A DNA stretch of 64,000 nt from Tachypleus tridentatus (lineage: Eukaryota; Arthropoda; Merostomata; Xiphosura; Limulidae): NCBI RefSeq assembly GCF_004210375.1, contig NC_134834.1, positions 159,545,290 to 159,609,289 of the forward strand, given 5' to 3'. A program made the position numbers and the translations under genes. Shown here piece after piece: positions 38,501 through 52,800 of this stretch (positions are counted from its first letter, which is position 1; every line of letters starts with the position of its first letter). The notes under the pieces were generated by a model. That model did no database searches. It was not told the origin of the DNA and was given only the letters and a program-made list of their open reading frames with translations.

Positions 38501-40851
38501 AAAGACTCTTAACAAAAATTATCACATAGATACTATACGAAATAAACAAATCAAAAGTTCAAAGGAGGTGAAATAGGTGGTTTTCAGGATTAAGGCTAAT
38601 TGATTGATGGTAAGAAGTTAAAAATTTTTTTTTAGGAAAACTTCAACTATAAATCTCAAGTCATCACAAAAGTGTAACACAAAAAACCTGATTAATTATT
38701 AAACTTTTAAAATTAATAAAAACTTTCAACTCTTACAGATTATCCTTGAATAATAATAATAATAATAAAAATTATATATGCACAAAAAAAACATCCAAAA
38801 ATATTCTTTTGCTGGCACAACCAGATTAGGAAGTTTGCAGCAAACTAAACCAAGAGAAAGTGTAATAAAATACTATTACTTTGTTACATCAACACACACT
38901 GCATTTTACTATCTGATTACTTGTATGTGTTATTTAATAAGATAACTGACTAGAGTTATGACAACAACACGATTTAAGCAAGGCGGAAATTGTGGTTTAT
39001 ACTGGAATGTCAGAAGCACATGTTGACATCTGTCATCATGAAATATGCTTAGTGTTAAAGCGACTGTCTAATATTTTGTTCATTTAACAAATACATGTGG
39101 ACACAATAAGGCCATAATGGTTTACCTTTTATATACAATTTACTTTTTATCCCTGCAGTATGATGTACAATCTTTTTTTTTGTTCTTTTTTTTTCCTTTC
39201 TTTTTTTTTTTAACTACTGATGCAGTACAAACTACTTTTTTTTGCATCAAACCTTATAAACAAAGAAACCTATATCTGTATAGTTAGACCAATCACTCAG
39301 CCAAACTAAACAATAAAAAAAAGATGATTGCCGAAAAAAAAAGACAAAAATATCATTAAATATAATTGTATATGAAAAATGTATTAAAATAATAAAAGAA
39401 TAATACCAAATAAACACCTAGCACAACAAATAATGGCGAGAATCAGACTTGCAAACAGCAAAACAGAGTGAAACTTGCATTTCATAAACTGTTATATTTG
39501 AAAATATTACTATAAACATCAAAAAGTGATATGGTAATAGTTGACTTTTTCCCATTTTGCTATCATGAACAATTAAAAAGCACGTGTGCATCGGAAAACT
39601 GTGCAGATTCTTCCTTTTTGGATACTTAAAACACCTAGTTGGATAACAATCCTCAGAGTTGTAATACATTTTTGCATTCATCACGAATCTCGGTTTTTGG
39701 TGCAAGCTTCACAAAGACAAGACAGTATCACAGTAACAACATGTCAGTGTGATCTGAACTATACATGGCACCTACAGACATCTACACAATTGGTTAAATC
39801 CCTCAATAAATTGACAAAAAAATTGAAATAAGTGAAACAGTATGGACTGAATAAATTTTTATATATATATATAATATATTTAGTTTTCAAACACAACTAA
39901 TCAAGTGAATATAGTATAAGGCATTTCTCTAAATAACTGTAACACTATATCTAAAATTGAAGAACATCAAAACTACAACAAGAAAACATTTATTATGAGG
40001 TTATGAAAAGTGAAGAAAAACTTATAGCAAGTAAATTGTAGCCAACCAAACGTTTCCATAAAAATTTTTGTAAAATAAGAGCTCAAAATGGAGCATTATC
40101 AGTTTTTTTTTTTTAATATATAAGGTTCAATAAAAGCTAAATTACTTTTAAGTACTCATAACTTTATCTGCTTAACAAATGTTTACTAACTTCAAATTTT
40201 AAGTAGTTTTATAAATAAATCTTGGTCAACAGATCAGTCACAGCTTCCATACAATAAAAGAATATTTAATATAACTTTTAAACTCTCAAACTTGTATATA
40301 GTTTTTATGTCATGAAGGATAGTTTCCAAAACTTGATATTGTTTGTACTGAGGCCCCTGATACACAAGCTCTTTATAAGGAACAGCTGAAGTCAATACTA
40401 ACAGCTGAAGATAGGGCGAGATCAAATCAACAAAAATATACGTGTATAGATATATATGTATATATATATGTGTGTATAGTTCTGAGCAAGCTAACAATTT
40501 TACTAGGGTTAATATCACAGGCTTCCTACTGAACGGAATGACCTACATCTCATTCATTGTCTTTTTTTTTTTTTTTTTTAATAACATCAAGAATTTCTTT
40601 GGCTACTAGAAGATGAGGAGTTCATCTTTTTTCTTTCTTGTTCATTAAAAAACTCCCACAGCCCTGCAACTATGAACTACTAGGAAATTACATTCTCTTA
40701 CATATAGATGACATGTCGTATGGCTCACAATTCAAAGGCAACTAATAAACATTACTTTCTGATATTGAGAGATTAGATATAATCATTATGATGCCACACA
40801 CCTACAGTGAACATCTTCACAAAACATGGTATATTCATGAGAGCTACTTGT
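35539..40851 (-). other. Probable long 3' UTR of the TRIM-NHL gene
   Basis: There is no coding segment here on either strand. It is AU-rich throughout, with an AATAAA on the minus strand at 35539-35544 near its far end. Low-complexity tracts include AAT repeats (about 38751-38769), T tracts near 39171-39215 and TA-rich repeats near 40435-40480. TATATACA at 39130-39137 reads on the minus strand as a Pumilio-type UGUANAUA site. The claim that the whole stretch is transcribed 3' UTR is inferred from the absence of anything else and the poly(A) hexamer. TRIM-NHL genes often have long 3' UTRs. Confidence 0.4.
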
Positions 40852-43800
40852 TCACATGATATACAGGGTGTTCAAGATTAAGACATGGTGGTTGTTTTTG
40901 GCCAGAGTGACAACATAACCTTCAGATGTGATCTTTAGGCCACAGCATCGACTGACCTTAACGTGACGGACACTCAAACTCGGACAGGAGTGAACCCTCA
41001 CTTGAAAAGACAACAACATGAAATCGATTCCCATGGCTGTCTCCAACCAATACGCCACCAGCGTCACTGATATCAATTCCATTGGGAAAATTGGTGATAT
41101 TTTCACAGCCTATACGCCTCATTTGCTGTCCATTTTCATTAAAAACAACAACACAGTGTCCTTTAAAATCGCAGATGTAATACTCTTTCCCACTGATGGC
41201 TATGTCTGAAGGCTCTCGCATGTACTCGCTGCAATCAAACCAGCGAAGCAAGTCCCCATTCTCTGCAATGACGAAAACTGTGGGGGAGACACTATCCACA
41301 GCCACAATGTGTCCTTCTCCTGTGATAGCTAGTCCTGCAACTATGTCAATATATCTTATAGCAATCTTCTTAATAAAATGTCCATTCTTCGTGAAAAGTT
41401 GCATGCGGGATCGCTCATTTCCTCGGTCACAAATAACAAACTTCCCAGACTGTCGAATAACAGCAACCTACCACAAACCAAAGTTTCTAAATGTTTTAAT
41501 ATTTCCTAATTAGTATGTATTTTAAATTTTTATTTCAGTGAAGGAAACTGATTTTATACAATCTTGGCTATTACATCTTTCCTACCTTACATTTTTTTCT
41601 TTAAACACTGAGGTATGGTGTCCTGTTTTTGACAAAAATTACTTTTCACAAATTCAAGAATGTTATCTTAAAAGTGTTCTTTAAAATTCCATATAAATAA
41701 GAACTACTTTTTTTCATAAATGTCTTTTACATAAACAATAAACACCTTATGGCTCATTGTTATAAGTTCTTCAATTAAATTTCTTTAATCAACAGAAAGA
41801 GATGCAAGAAACAAAGATAAAAATACCTTTCGAGGATACCACAGCTGCCCTTCTTCCTTTCCAGGAAACCCAAACTGGTACTTGAACTCACCCATCTTAT
41901 CAAAAACCTGGATTCTGTGGTTATTAGTGTCAGCCACAATAATTTCTTCTTCCAAACCCAAACAAAAACCATGGGGTGAACTAAACTGCCCTCTTCCTGG
42001 CCCAAGCTGACCAAATTTACACCTCCATGGACAAAATAAAACATTTAGAAAAGGAATAGCATATTACTTCATATGACAGTAATTCACAGAATCCAGATGA
42101 AAAACTTAATATTAATTCAGGAATAAACTCAGCATCATCAAAAAGCTAAACTTGAAAGTTGGTCAAAACCTAAAATTTAAATGGAAAACAGCAATTCAGT
42201 AATTCACTCAAAGTTAGATTGCAAGTGAAGTCAAAATGAATACTATAAAAATGGTTTAGCTAGTCTTCTATAAAACTAAAAATAGACTATTTCACGACAT
42301 GAAATGAATTAGCTTTACCTTATTTGCATTGTGTTTAATTTGGTAGTGGCACTTCGTGGTGGAGGGTTATAGCTTCCTTGACCACCTGTCACCGGTGGCA
42401 TAACTGAAGTAGAAATGAAAGCAGGATAATTGTAGAATATCACAAAAATATTGTAATTTGTAAAATACTAAATAAATGTGAAGTGCTATAAAAGCCCCAA
42501 ACAACCAGCTGGTGAAGTAATAAATAAAAATCAATAGGTACATAACTCACACTGTGAAATAATTCTTAATTAGAATATTTTTCAGGTTGATGTTTTTCAG
42601 AAAATTTTGCACTAACTGGATCTCAGAAAATAGGATGAAGTATCCAAGTTCTTGACAGTGAATTTATCTTTACAGAAAAAGTTAACTTGTCACTGCATAT
42701 TAATCATAAATCAACAGTTCTAAAATATTTTACACAAGACAAAGAAAGATAATACAATACAAACTATTACTAACTATTTCCTGGGACACCCAAATTCAGG
42801 TTAGCATTGATAACTGATACACCATTTACAAGTGGCGAGCCAAAATGAGGACTACTTCCTCTGGTTGACTGTAAAGGAAGAGGTGATGTTCCACCATTCA
42901 AAAGACTTCCCAAATCTGTGTCTAGTGGAGATGGTTGTAAAGATCTTAGCCCTTGGGAGTGAGGCTGGGATGTGGTCGGTGTGGGACATACTAGGAGAAT
43001 CAGGACCCATGCTAGAAATCATCTGTCTACCCAAAAGTACTTGGCCTGTGGAGACATGCAAGATTATAGTTCTAAGTATAATAAAAGCCAAAAAATATTT
43101 CTACTACAATAAATCAAGTTGACAATAATTTCATACCAGTCTTCTACATCACAATTCACTTTCGTTACACAGCTGGTTGTATTACATATTGAATAACTTT
43201 TATATGATAAAGTTACAGGAAGTATTTTTAATTTTCATAGATTCATCAAAAATATATTTCACATTTAATATTTATCACAAATAATTAAATGAAATCTTAC
43301 ACACAAACACACACACATTTTGCTTTCTAGAATACGTGAAAATGATCGTGAATCATCCATTATGAACAGTTATTGGCACCTTCACAAACAATCATACCTA
43401 TACTATTTCTTTAACCCTCAAAGCACTGGTAGCTAATGTAACCATGTTCAAACAGTGACATTTTCAATTATTAAATATTTTAAAATGAAAACTACAACAT
43501 TATAAAGGCCTTTTAATGATATAAACCAGTTTTCAGATAAAGATTCAATTTGCAAAAATGAATTTCTGAATGCACTCTTTCGAGCTAACTAATATTAAAT
43601 AGATAATTTAGCAGTGTTAGGCAAATTGAATAAGATAATTTGACTTCTTGACTTCTTTCATTACTTCTTGAAAAATGGCACAGAAACAGTCACAAATAAA
43701 AAATAATCTCAATTTTTCTTTTTCTTTCCTTAACCAGTTCATGAAACTTACACAATCATTAAACCACCATGCAGTTAAGTGTCCAGCTTGTTTTCATGTG

Positions 43801-46800
43801 GGTAAACAGAGAACAAGAAAATACCAGGTCTTATTGTATGAATAAACATCTCTGAGCACCACCTCTTTGTTTTGTTACAGAAATACATTATTTTACAGGC
43901 AATTATTTGCTCTAGTTTCTCTGAAAAGCCACAAAAAGCTAAATTTTTCAGAGTTCTTTTCAATGGCTTCATTCTCAAATACACATTTTACCAAGCATGT
44001 TTAAATAATCACTAGGACGTTTGCACACAATCAATGATGGTTATTGCCATCTTTAGAATGTATTTTCACAACATGTTTATAAATATCACATTCATAACTA
44101 GTTATGGCCTCAAAGTGATTTATTCAAGTTTTAAAATATTCTGTCTAATCGCTCCCTTCAAACTACCTAAAGAATAAAACTACATCTGACATGTTCAAAA
44201 ACAGAATCTTGCTTTGATGTTTATTATATTAACATTTGTGTTGCATAAAAAGAATATTCCAACTCTAATTTTGATTTGTGTCCTTCCTCCAAATTTTTTT
44301 TGCAGAACAAATACTTAATCTTAGCAACAGATTTAAGATTGTGTGGGTCCAAGGGTTAATAACTTTTATGGACCCCATATTCCATGTAATTTTACATGGA
44401 ATAAAATTAACAATGGGCCCCCATTAAACCCATGGAACCTGGGTCTGAGCCCCATCTAGCCTCTAACTAAATACACTACTGCTTAAATCATATAATGAAA
44501 AATTGCAAATATGCAGTCTTTGTAGTTTTTGTTTAAAAAAAAAAATTCTGAAAGCTGAAATTTTCTTTTTCAGAATCTATTTATCATAAAACTCCCTTGT
44601 TTCCTAATGTTGAAATAATGCTTTTAAGACTTTTGGTTATCATGTCAGATGCCTTGTTTGACTGCTACAGGTATCTGTTAAACACATTTTGTTAGTGTTA
44701 TTTTTTGTTTTTTTTTACTGAAATACAATCACAGAATACTCCAATTGCATAAATATGTACCAGATCTTGTAAGTTTCCTTACTTTCTAAAATTATGTTAA
44801 TTTTTAACTATGCAAGTACCATTCTTAAAACTTAAGTTTTTACCTTACAGCAAGACAATCTTTAGAGTATGTTTGATGATTTGAAACAAAATAGCAAACA
44901 GAAATAGTGATTATGCTTTCAGTTTAGAAATGTTAATATAATCTTACTGGACATTAAATAATCTTGTACTTCATCAATTAAAACAATTAACATTTTGTAT
45001 CTGTTCAGGAAACTAGAGATTATCAAATAATGTTTACAATACATGATTACTTAAGCCTCTGCTAAAGATTGCCTTTACCCAAAGCAAATATATTATCTCA
45101 AAATTATAAACATTTTTTTGCCTCTATCTTTCATATACTATTCACTGTCAGCCTGACTCATTCACAGTAGAGCCTGAAAAACATTCTAATCACAAAGGAA
45201 AAACCAGAACATTATCTAAAAATAACTTACACAGATATCAATGTTTTTAAGTATTCTTATTTTTATTAAATATATTCAATACTAAAGAAAAACAGATACC
45301 AGAATTATTCATTGAAACTGAGCCTAGTTTGGCTAATGCAGAGAGGTTGTTCAGGGCATTCATTTGTGCAGCTGCTACTGAATCTGGTCCACTGGTGGAT
45401 ATCTGTAGAAGATCATATAGAGTTGGAGGTGAAGGGGTTGGGTTAAGAGACTCGTGTGAGGAACTGTGTTCAGCCATGCCTGCCAACTGGGCTAGGTTGT
45501 ACTGGGCAACATTATTGCCCAGGTCTACATCCAGAGCTGAAGGCACTGAGGTTTTATCACTAAGAACACCATGGGGCAAAACAAACCCTTCATTATCAAG
45601 TGATGACACTGAGTGGATGGGGGAGTTTTGTTGGTGAGGTGGATTGTCCTCAGGTTTTGACATTACTGCTGCAGATGTGCACAAAGATCCACAAAGCTCT
45701 TCTATATTTTTTTCAAACTTGGATTCATCACATTCAAACTTGATCTCCACAGAGACATCAGGTTTAGGAGTGTTGTTTATAAGATACATTAACTGGGTAC
45801 ATACAACCTAGAAATAAACAAACTCATTAAATAAATGAAATTTCAAAGTTATTTTTAATTTTAGATTTCCAATGATATCATTAAACATTTCTTTGCACAA
45901 AGAATTAAGATCCCTACTTGAATACTCAAGTTACCTAACAAATTTCACCATTGAAATAAAGCAGCTTTCTGAACAGAAAATGACTTCTTTCAAAGAGAAT
46001 TTTGTGACTTTATCCCTAATGTAGAGAATTTTAAGTTTTATCTTTATGCCTGGAAGTTGTAACCCATGTTACTGGACCTCTTACTGGTTGCTGCTAATAT
46101 TCTTACCTGTTTCATAGAAAGAATTTCAATAGCATTTGCATATGTTATAAGCTTTTTGGAAAATTTACAGGCATCTTCAATTTTTTCCATTGTCTTTTCT
46201 ACACTGTGCATTGTATCCATAACTAACAGCTCTTTTTCTGAATGAATAGCTTCCAAATCTTGCAGGAGTGTCTCTTGTTTTTTGTTTAAAATTTCTTGAT
46301 ACTTCTTGAATGTTTCCTGTGGTAAACAAGTATAAAACCTTTTATGTCCTAAATATTCCAATCCTATATATATTTTTTTTTACATCAACACATACATATT
46401 TTTTATTTTTTTACATTAGTCAAAACATCCTGTTGGTCATATAAATTACATCTTGTATTATTGTTTCATTATAATTTTTTTTGAAAAAGTACAACTGTAC
46501 AAGTTCAGTCAATTTAACCAATCTTGCAATACCATAAAAAAAATTAAAAAAATTTTGATGTAGAATTACTACAACTTATAACATGAAAACAAAAATGTTT
46601 AGACTAAATAGCATTACATATTTATTATAAGTTTATTATTTTTATTATATTCACCTTCTAGTTGTGCCTGGCTAACATCAAGTTACAATGATGTAGTAAT
46701 CATAAACTCATGATACTATATAAAACTGATTATTAGTCTTTACAAAGTGACCTGGCTTGACTATTGTAGTAGGCTAGTATTTTTTATTAAACATAGGTCT

Positions 46801-49800
46801 CATTTCTCATTTCTATATATCAGTATTTATAAAAAAAACTCTTAAACTTATTCTTCTTAAAACATAGAAGAGTAAATTGTTATTGTTTTTTTTGTTTTTG
46901 AATTAAGCACAAAGCTACAAAATGGGGTATCTGTGCTCTGCCCACCACGGGTATCAAAACCCGGTTTGTAGCATTGTAAGTCTGCATACAAACCACTGAG
47001 CCACTGGGGGGCCAAAGAGTAAATAAAGAAATAAATCACACAGTTGTCTCTTCTAGTTATGACCTTTGTACTCAATTGCTACTTGTAGTTTGCAAAGCCT
47101 AAAAAAATTTCACACATAAAGTATGTTAAATGAGATTTTTTTTAAGTTAACACACACACACACACACACAATAAATATTAAATTACTATACTGATACCAT
47201 AGAAATTCTTTATAATTTATCCAATTCAGTAATTAAGCTGTATTTGGGTCTAAAACATGAAATTTAAAATGAGCTAAAGACTCAACTTACTAGCAAAGTT
47301 TAGTCTCAAAAGATAGAGAGGAAACTGTTATATCTGAAAAGGGTTAAGATAGCAATTAGGGGACATTGAGTTATAGATTGGTCATTCATGTCATATACAG
47401 ATATGTATGTAAAGGACCATTTCCAAAAGTGGAAAGAAGCGAGTGGGGCCACTCTGATATAGTATACAAAAGATAGGAGGTTATTATTATACATTTTAGC
47501 TTGTCCATAGCTTGAGTTCTAATTTGAACTAGTGCTGCATTCAACATACCATGTTAGCATACAAACTGATGTTTAGGTCAAATTTTTTGATATTTACGAA
47601 ATTAAATAATATAATACAAACATTTGAATTATAATCTATAGATTTATACCAAACTTAATGAACAGATTCACACAACAGTAGTTCAATAAAATTTTGAATG
47701 AGTCAACAAATGTGATGACATGACCTTTGACCTGCCTAGAAAGGGTTAATGTCACTATGCAGAAAACCTTACATTTGTCCTGTTATGCTCCTTATCAGTG
47801 TAGTTAAAATCTTATCTCCTGTTTAAATGATATTTGTGGCATACTTTAAGGTAAATATATACAGATCTTTCTGGCTTTACTTGTTAGAGGGTAACAGAAG
47901 TCATCACAGTTTGATAGTTATCATGAAACTGCTTGGTACTGAAGATATCACAGTTCATAAAGTTTATGACTGGACATCTTCACAGTTAGAGGGTGGAGTG
48001 GATATAGTCATATAGCACAGAAAATAGCCAAAGATGACTGTAGACTAATCACTAATGCAAAATGCACATACGAGATTTGAATAAAGCTTTTCAATAAAAT
48101 CCTTTCTACAGCTAGAAATACAAGTCTGAAAAATGCAAGCTTTATTTTTGAATTTGGAAAAAAATAAAACAGTATAAATGGATAATCAACTAAACAACAT
48201 CCTATATGGAGAAATTAGTATTTATAATTTGCAACAAACTGTTAGTTTCTGCCTATATTTTCTAATCTTCAAAATTTACGAGATTCAGGTTATTGTTAAA
48301 TGGACAATTACATTTTTTAAACTTGAAGTAGCTGTAGTGTTTACTACAAAGTGCATGAAGTATTCCTTATAAGCACAAACAGTGCAATTTGGTATACTAA
48401 AGTAGTTTAATGGTGAAAGTTTGGATAGCAAATTCAGTTTTTAATGTAGCAGAAATACACGTTATTTCTTGGTTCAATTATTTAAATTAATATTGTTACT
48501 ATTAGTATTTATGATATATTGTTTATTAATAATGGTGTGAAATCCTGGCCAAAACTGTTTTAGGAAGTGCTGAATTTATTTCTGAGTTTCAAAATGGTTA
48601 AATAATTGTTTTTTGCTGACAAACCCTGACTGAATAGGTGTGTTCATTTCAGATAGTTACAAGTGGTCAGTGAAAAATCATAACCAAACAATAACACTTT
48701 GGCAAAATAAGTGTATCAACTTATGAGAAATACAAGTTATCTTTCACTACTGATATTTTGCCGAGTGTTATGTACTGAAAAGAAAAAGTTAAATCTACAA
48801 AAACCGAGTTACTTACAATTTTAAAACTTTTATCCATACTTTGGCCAGGACCAATATAATTACAGTAATTTGTGAAAGTTGTTTAATTTTTGTACCAGTA
48901 AAACTTTCTACGTCACAGTAGCTAGCTAGGTTATGTATGTATGGATTCCTACTTATCTTTATAAAAATTAATATATTTTATCATACTTGTTGCTTTCTGT
49001 GACCTCATATATGCCAACAACTGACAGGCCCATGTATGAAAAAGTAAAAATATATGTATATGAAACTAGAAAGGTTTATGACATGTAAGGAAAAATAAAA
49101 TGTTCATGCACTCTGCATGATTTTGTTTTAAAAATGGCTTCATAACCAAGTATTTTGTAAAGTTTCCACTGTTCAGTTGAATGCAGCTGTATAAGCAGTG
49201 GGGTTCTAAACACTGGTTGCATTGCCTTTGGTTAACAGTTCTAAATTAGAATTGGCTATGCCTGTTCTTTAGGGTCTCTGACCTGACTACTTAGCCTAGT
49301 ATAATACCAAAAGCTACATATCATGATAAAATGATAATTTAATTTATCATTATAACTTATGAAAACTAATACATTTTTCTGCCCCAACAAAAACACCAAC
49401 CTGAATACTATTTTTAGCATTGTCTCGCTGTAACTGCAAGTCTGTAAGGGAATTCTGTAGGGCTAATGATGCCATTTCACAAAATCGAACTTTCTCTTCA
49501 CTCTCTTTTATCAGATTTTCAATATTTTCTCGATGTTTAGCTTCAGCATCAACAGCTCTCTCATACCGATGCTGTGGCTGTTTGTGGTCTGCTACCATAC
49601 ATTCATTACATATGGGAACCTGTTCAAAAAAGAATTTAACAGTCACAAAGAATAATAAAAACCAAGTGTAATTTTTGGTACATTTAGGAATTAAAATCTC
49701 AATTTCAGACATAAGAATATCTACATATCCGTAAGTGGGGTAACAGCTGTTTATCTTTTTATCTTAAAGATGACATTTCACTTAGGCCTGTGCTCCTATG

Positions 49801-52800
49801 TATCAATATTCAGAAGCGACAAAATACTTAGTGCAGGGAGAGCAAAGACAAACCTTGTATGGAGCCATACAATTCAGCTGAGGGCCTTATGATATGGCAT
49901 TATTTTCATACATATTAATCTGGCTCAACTTGAAATGTTGCACAAACTGCCATTTGTTGATGGGCAGCCTCCCAACCTCCAAAGATATCTATAATCATTA
50001 GCTTCTGGTATTTTTTTGCTTGATGTATTGGTTTTATTGTCCATGAAAGTAATACAAATCAATTCTGATATTATAATGTTACTACACAATCTTTTGTATC
50101 TTCTCAGTGCTGCAACCATTTTTAGGCATTATGATAACTACACACATCACATTTTCGCATTAACAGATTCCATACAAGAGAAAATTGATTGATTGATTTA
50201 GTGTTTTATGGCACAAAGCAGTGAGGCTATCTGCGCCAGACATTCGGTAAAAATGTTAAAAAAACTAAAAAAATAAATGTAGTAATAGACATAAATGGAA
50301 ATGAAGGTAAAACAAAAAAGTATAATACCAATGTTGACACCTAGTCTACAATGTTAAGATAGAAGGCAGAGTATAAGAAGTTGTAAGGTATTTACTCTAG
50401 CAAAAAGGTAATGATCATAACCTGCCAGGAAGACTAACAGGTAAGTTCAAGAACCACCGTCAATCACCTGAAGTTGGCCTTTCCAGTCCTGGTTCCGGGT
50501 TATGTGTCATAGCAGCTATTATCAAAATGTAAAAGAATAAAAGTTTTAAAAGACACTCCGCAAAATCGTAATAATGAGTAGCCAAATGTCCAGTAAAAAG
50601 ATAAAAGTTAAGTAAATGGAGTAATATTTGTAAAAGTAATTGAAGATAAAAGCAAAACGGCAATTAAAACAGAAAATGGCGTAAAAACCAATATTGACAT
50701 CCAGTCAACAAAGTTGTAAATAACTACCTGTAGCAGAATGGTGATGATCATAACCCACCAGGAAGACTAACAGGTAAGTATAAAAACCACCATCAGTCAC
50801 CTGAAGTTGGTCTTTCCAGTCCTGGTTCTGGGTTATGAGTCCATATGGCCAGTACTAAAAAGTTAAGTAGTAAAAGTGTGAAATGATATGCAGCAAAAGT
50901 ATAATAACAACTCGCCAGGACGACTAACGAGTAGTTCAAACAGTAGCGTTAGTCACCTGAAGTTGGCCTTTCCAGTCCTGGTGTCGAGTTATTTAATGTT
51001 CTGGCCATTGTCCAATGTCAAATTGAAGGAGAGAGATTAAAACTGTAAAAAAGGAACCACAATTAAAAAGGTATAATGAATAAATATGCAACACTTAAAT
51101 GAGATTAAAAGATTAATGGCCATTAAAAAATTAAAACATTATCAAGGTGGACAGTCACCATTACCAATAACTCTGTCCAATGTTACAGACTGACCCTGGG
51201 AAAAAATATGTTTAAAATATTGCCGTTGTTGAGAATTGTAACGATGGCAAGAAAGTAAAACGTGGCTGATAGCGATTTGAGTGTTACACAAACTACACAT
51301 TGGTGCATCAGTTCCAGATAAAAGAAAATGATGAGTTAAAAACTGTGACCAATGCGTAGCCTAGTGAGAACAACTTCCTCCTTCGAACTTTACGGAAGCT
51401 AGATGGCCAAAGTCCAATTTTGGGTTTGATTTGAAAAAGTTTGTTGTCACGTTGCTCACTCAAGTGGACTGCCAGCTGGCACGGAGCCGAGCCTTGAAGA
51501 CAACACCGTAGTCCATGTACGGAATAGGCATAGGAGTGATGGTACTGAAGCAGACATATTTAGCTGCCATGTCTGCAAGCTCGTTCCCGCGAATACCAAC
51601 ATGGCCTGGTATCCAGAAAACTGGATTGAAGTAGCTGCTAATGAGAAATGGGCCAGTCGGTTTGAATATCAGCGAGAATAGGATGTGAGCTAACGTGTAG
51701 CGATTCCAAGGCAAGTATAGAACTAAGCGAATCAGTATAAATAGTGCAGTTGGAGTACTGCTCAGCTGCAATATGATCCAGGGCAAGAGATATGGCATAC
51801 AGTTCAGCAGTGAACACAGAAGCTGTAGAAGGGATTCTGCACGCAACTACTGACCCATAGCAAACCATAGCAGAGCCCACTGAATTACCTGATTTGGAAC
51901 CATCTGTATAAATGGGAACTGAATGATTGTTTGAAAGATATTCATTGAATAAAAGATGGTACTTCCAATCTGGAGTATGTGCCTTTTTTAGGTGACTGAA
52001 AGAAAGGTCACATTTGGTGGCTGTAATAAGCCATGGTGGGATGGGCCAACCTGTGGAATCTGCAATGTTATCCAAGGACAGACCCAATTCATCCAATTGC
52101 GCCCAGATGTGAAGGCCAAACGAAGCAATGAGACCGGATGCGAAGGCCAAACGGAGCAATGACAGATCGTCTGTTTTGAAAAAGTACTGCCCACCGAGGA
52201 AGGAAAACACATTTCCAGGTGGGATGCTTTGGTAAGGAATGATGTTTCGAAGTATATTGTAAAGATAGTTGCAAACAGCGAAGGTGTAGAGAAGGTTCAT
52301 GAGATTCAATGTATATACTTTGAACTGGAGAGGTACGGAAAGCCCCAGTGCAGAGTCGAAGTCCTTGATGATGAATGGGGTCCAGCATCTTTAAGGCCAA
52401 GGGTCTGGCAGAGCCATAGACCATTGATCCATAATAGAGTTTCGATCTAATAAGAGCATGATATACCTTTAACATTGAACAGCGATCTGCCCACCAACTG
52501 GTAGAAGAGAGAACACAGAGGATGTTCAGTGCTCTTGTGCATTTGACCCAAAGCTGCTTTAAGTGTGGTATAAAGGTCAGTTTACGATCAAAGATAAGCC
52601 CCAAGAACTTGGTCTCCGGGACCACTGGCAGCAAAACTTCACCGATATGAAGTTCAGGATCAGGGTGAATACCCCGTCAACGGCAAAAGTGCATGCAAAC
52701 GGTTTTGGAGAGAGAGAAATTAAAGCCGTTCGCCAGAGTCCACTTCCGTACACAATTGAGAGTGGTTTGTAGTTGCCGCTCAATATATCTCATGTTTGAC

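Noticed and set aside
40435-40480. TA-rich repeat as a regulatory or structural element
   Set aside because: It is a plain low-complexity tract with no further support.
41018-41513. Plus-strand open frames opposite the NHL exon
   Set aside because: They mirror the minus-strand NHL repeats and show no family similarity.
42852-43091. A 79-codon minus-strand open frame as coding sequence
   Set aside because: It overlaps TRIM-NHL exon 7 in a different frame. The frame that joins in phase with exons 6 and 8 is the other one, starting at the acceptor at 42991.
44360-44470. GC-richer island in TRIM-NHL intron 6 as an exon
   Set aside because: No open frame with suitable splice sites, and exons 6 and 7 already join in phase without it.
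45329-45637. A 102-codon plus-strand open frame
   Set aside because: It lies opposite TRIM-NHL exon 6, which is supported by splice sites and phase on the minus strand.
52229-52772. Plus-strand open frames in the LINE
   Set aside because: They lie opposite the LINE reverse transcriptase and match no family; they are shadows of the minus-strand coding sequence.
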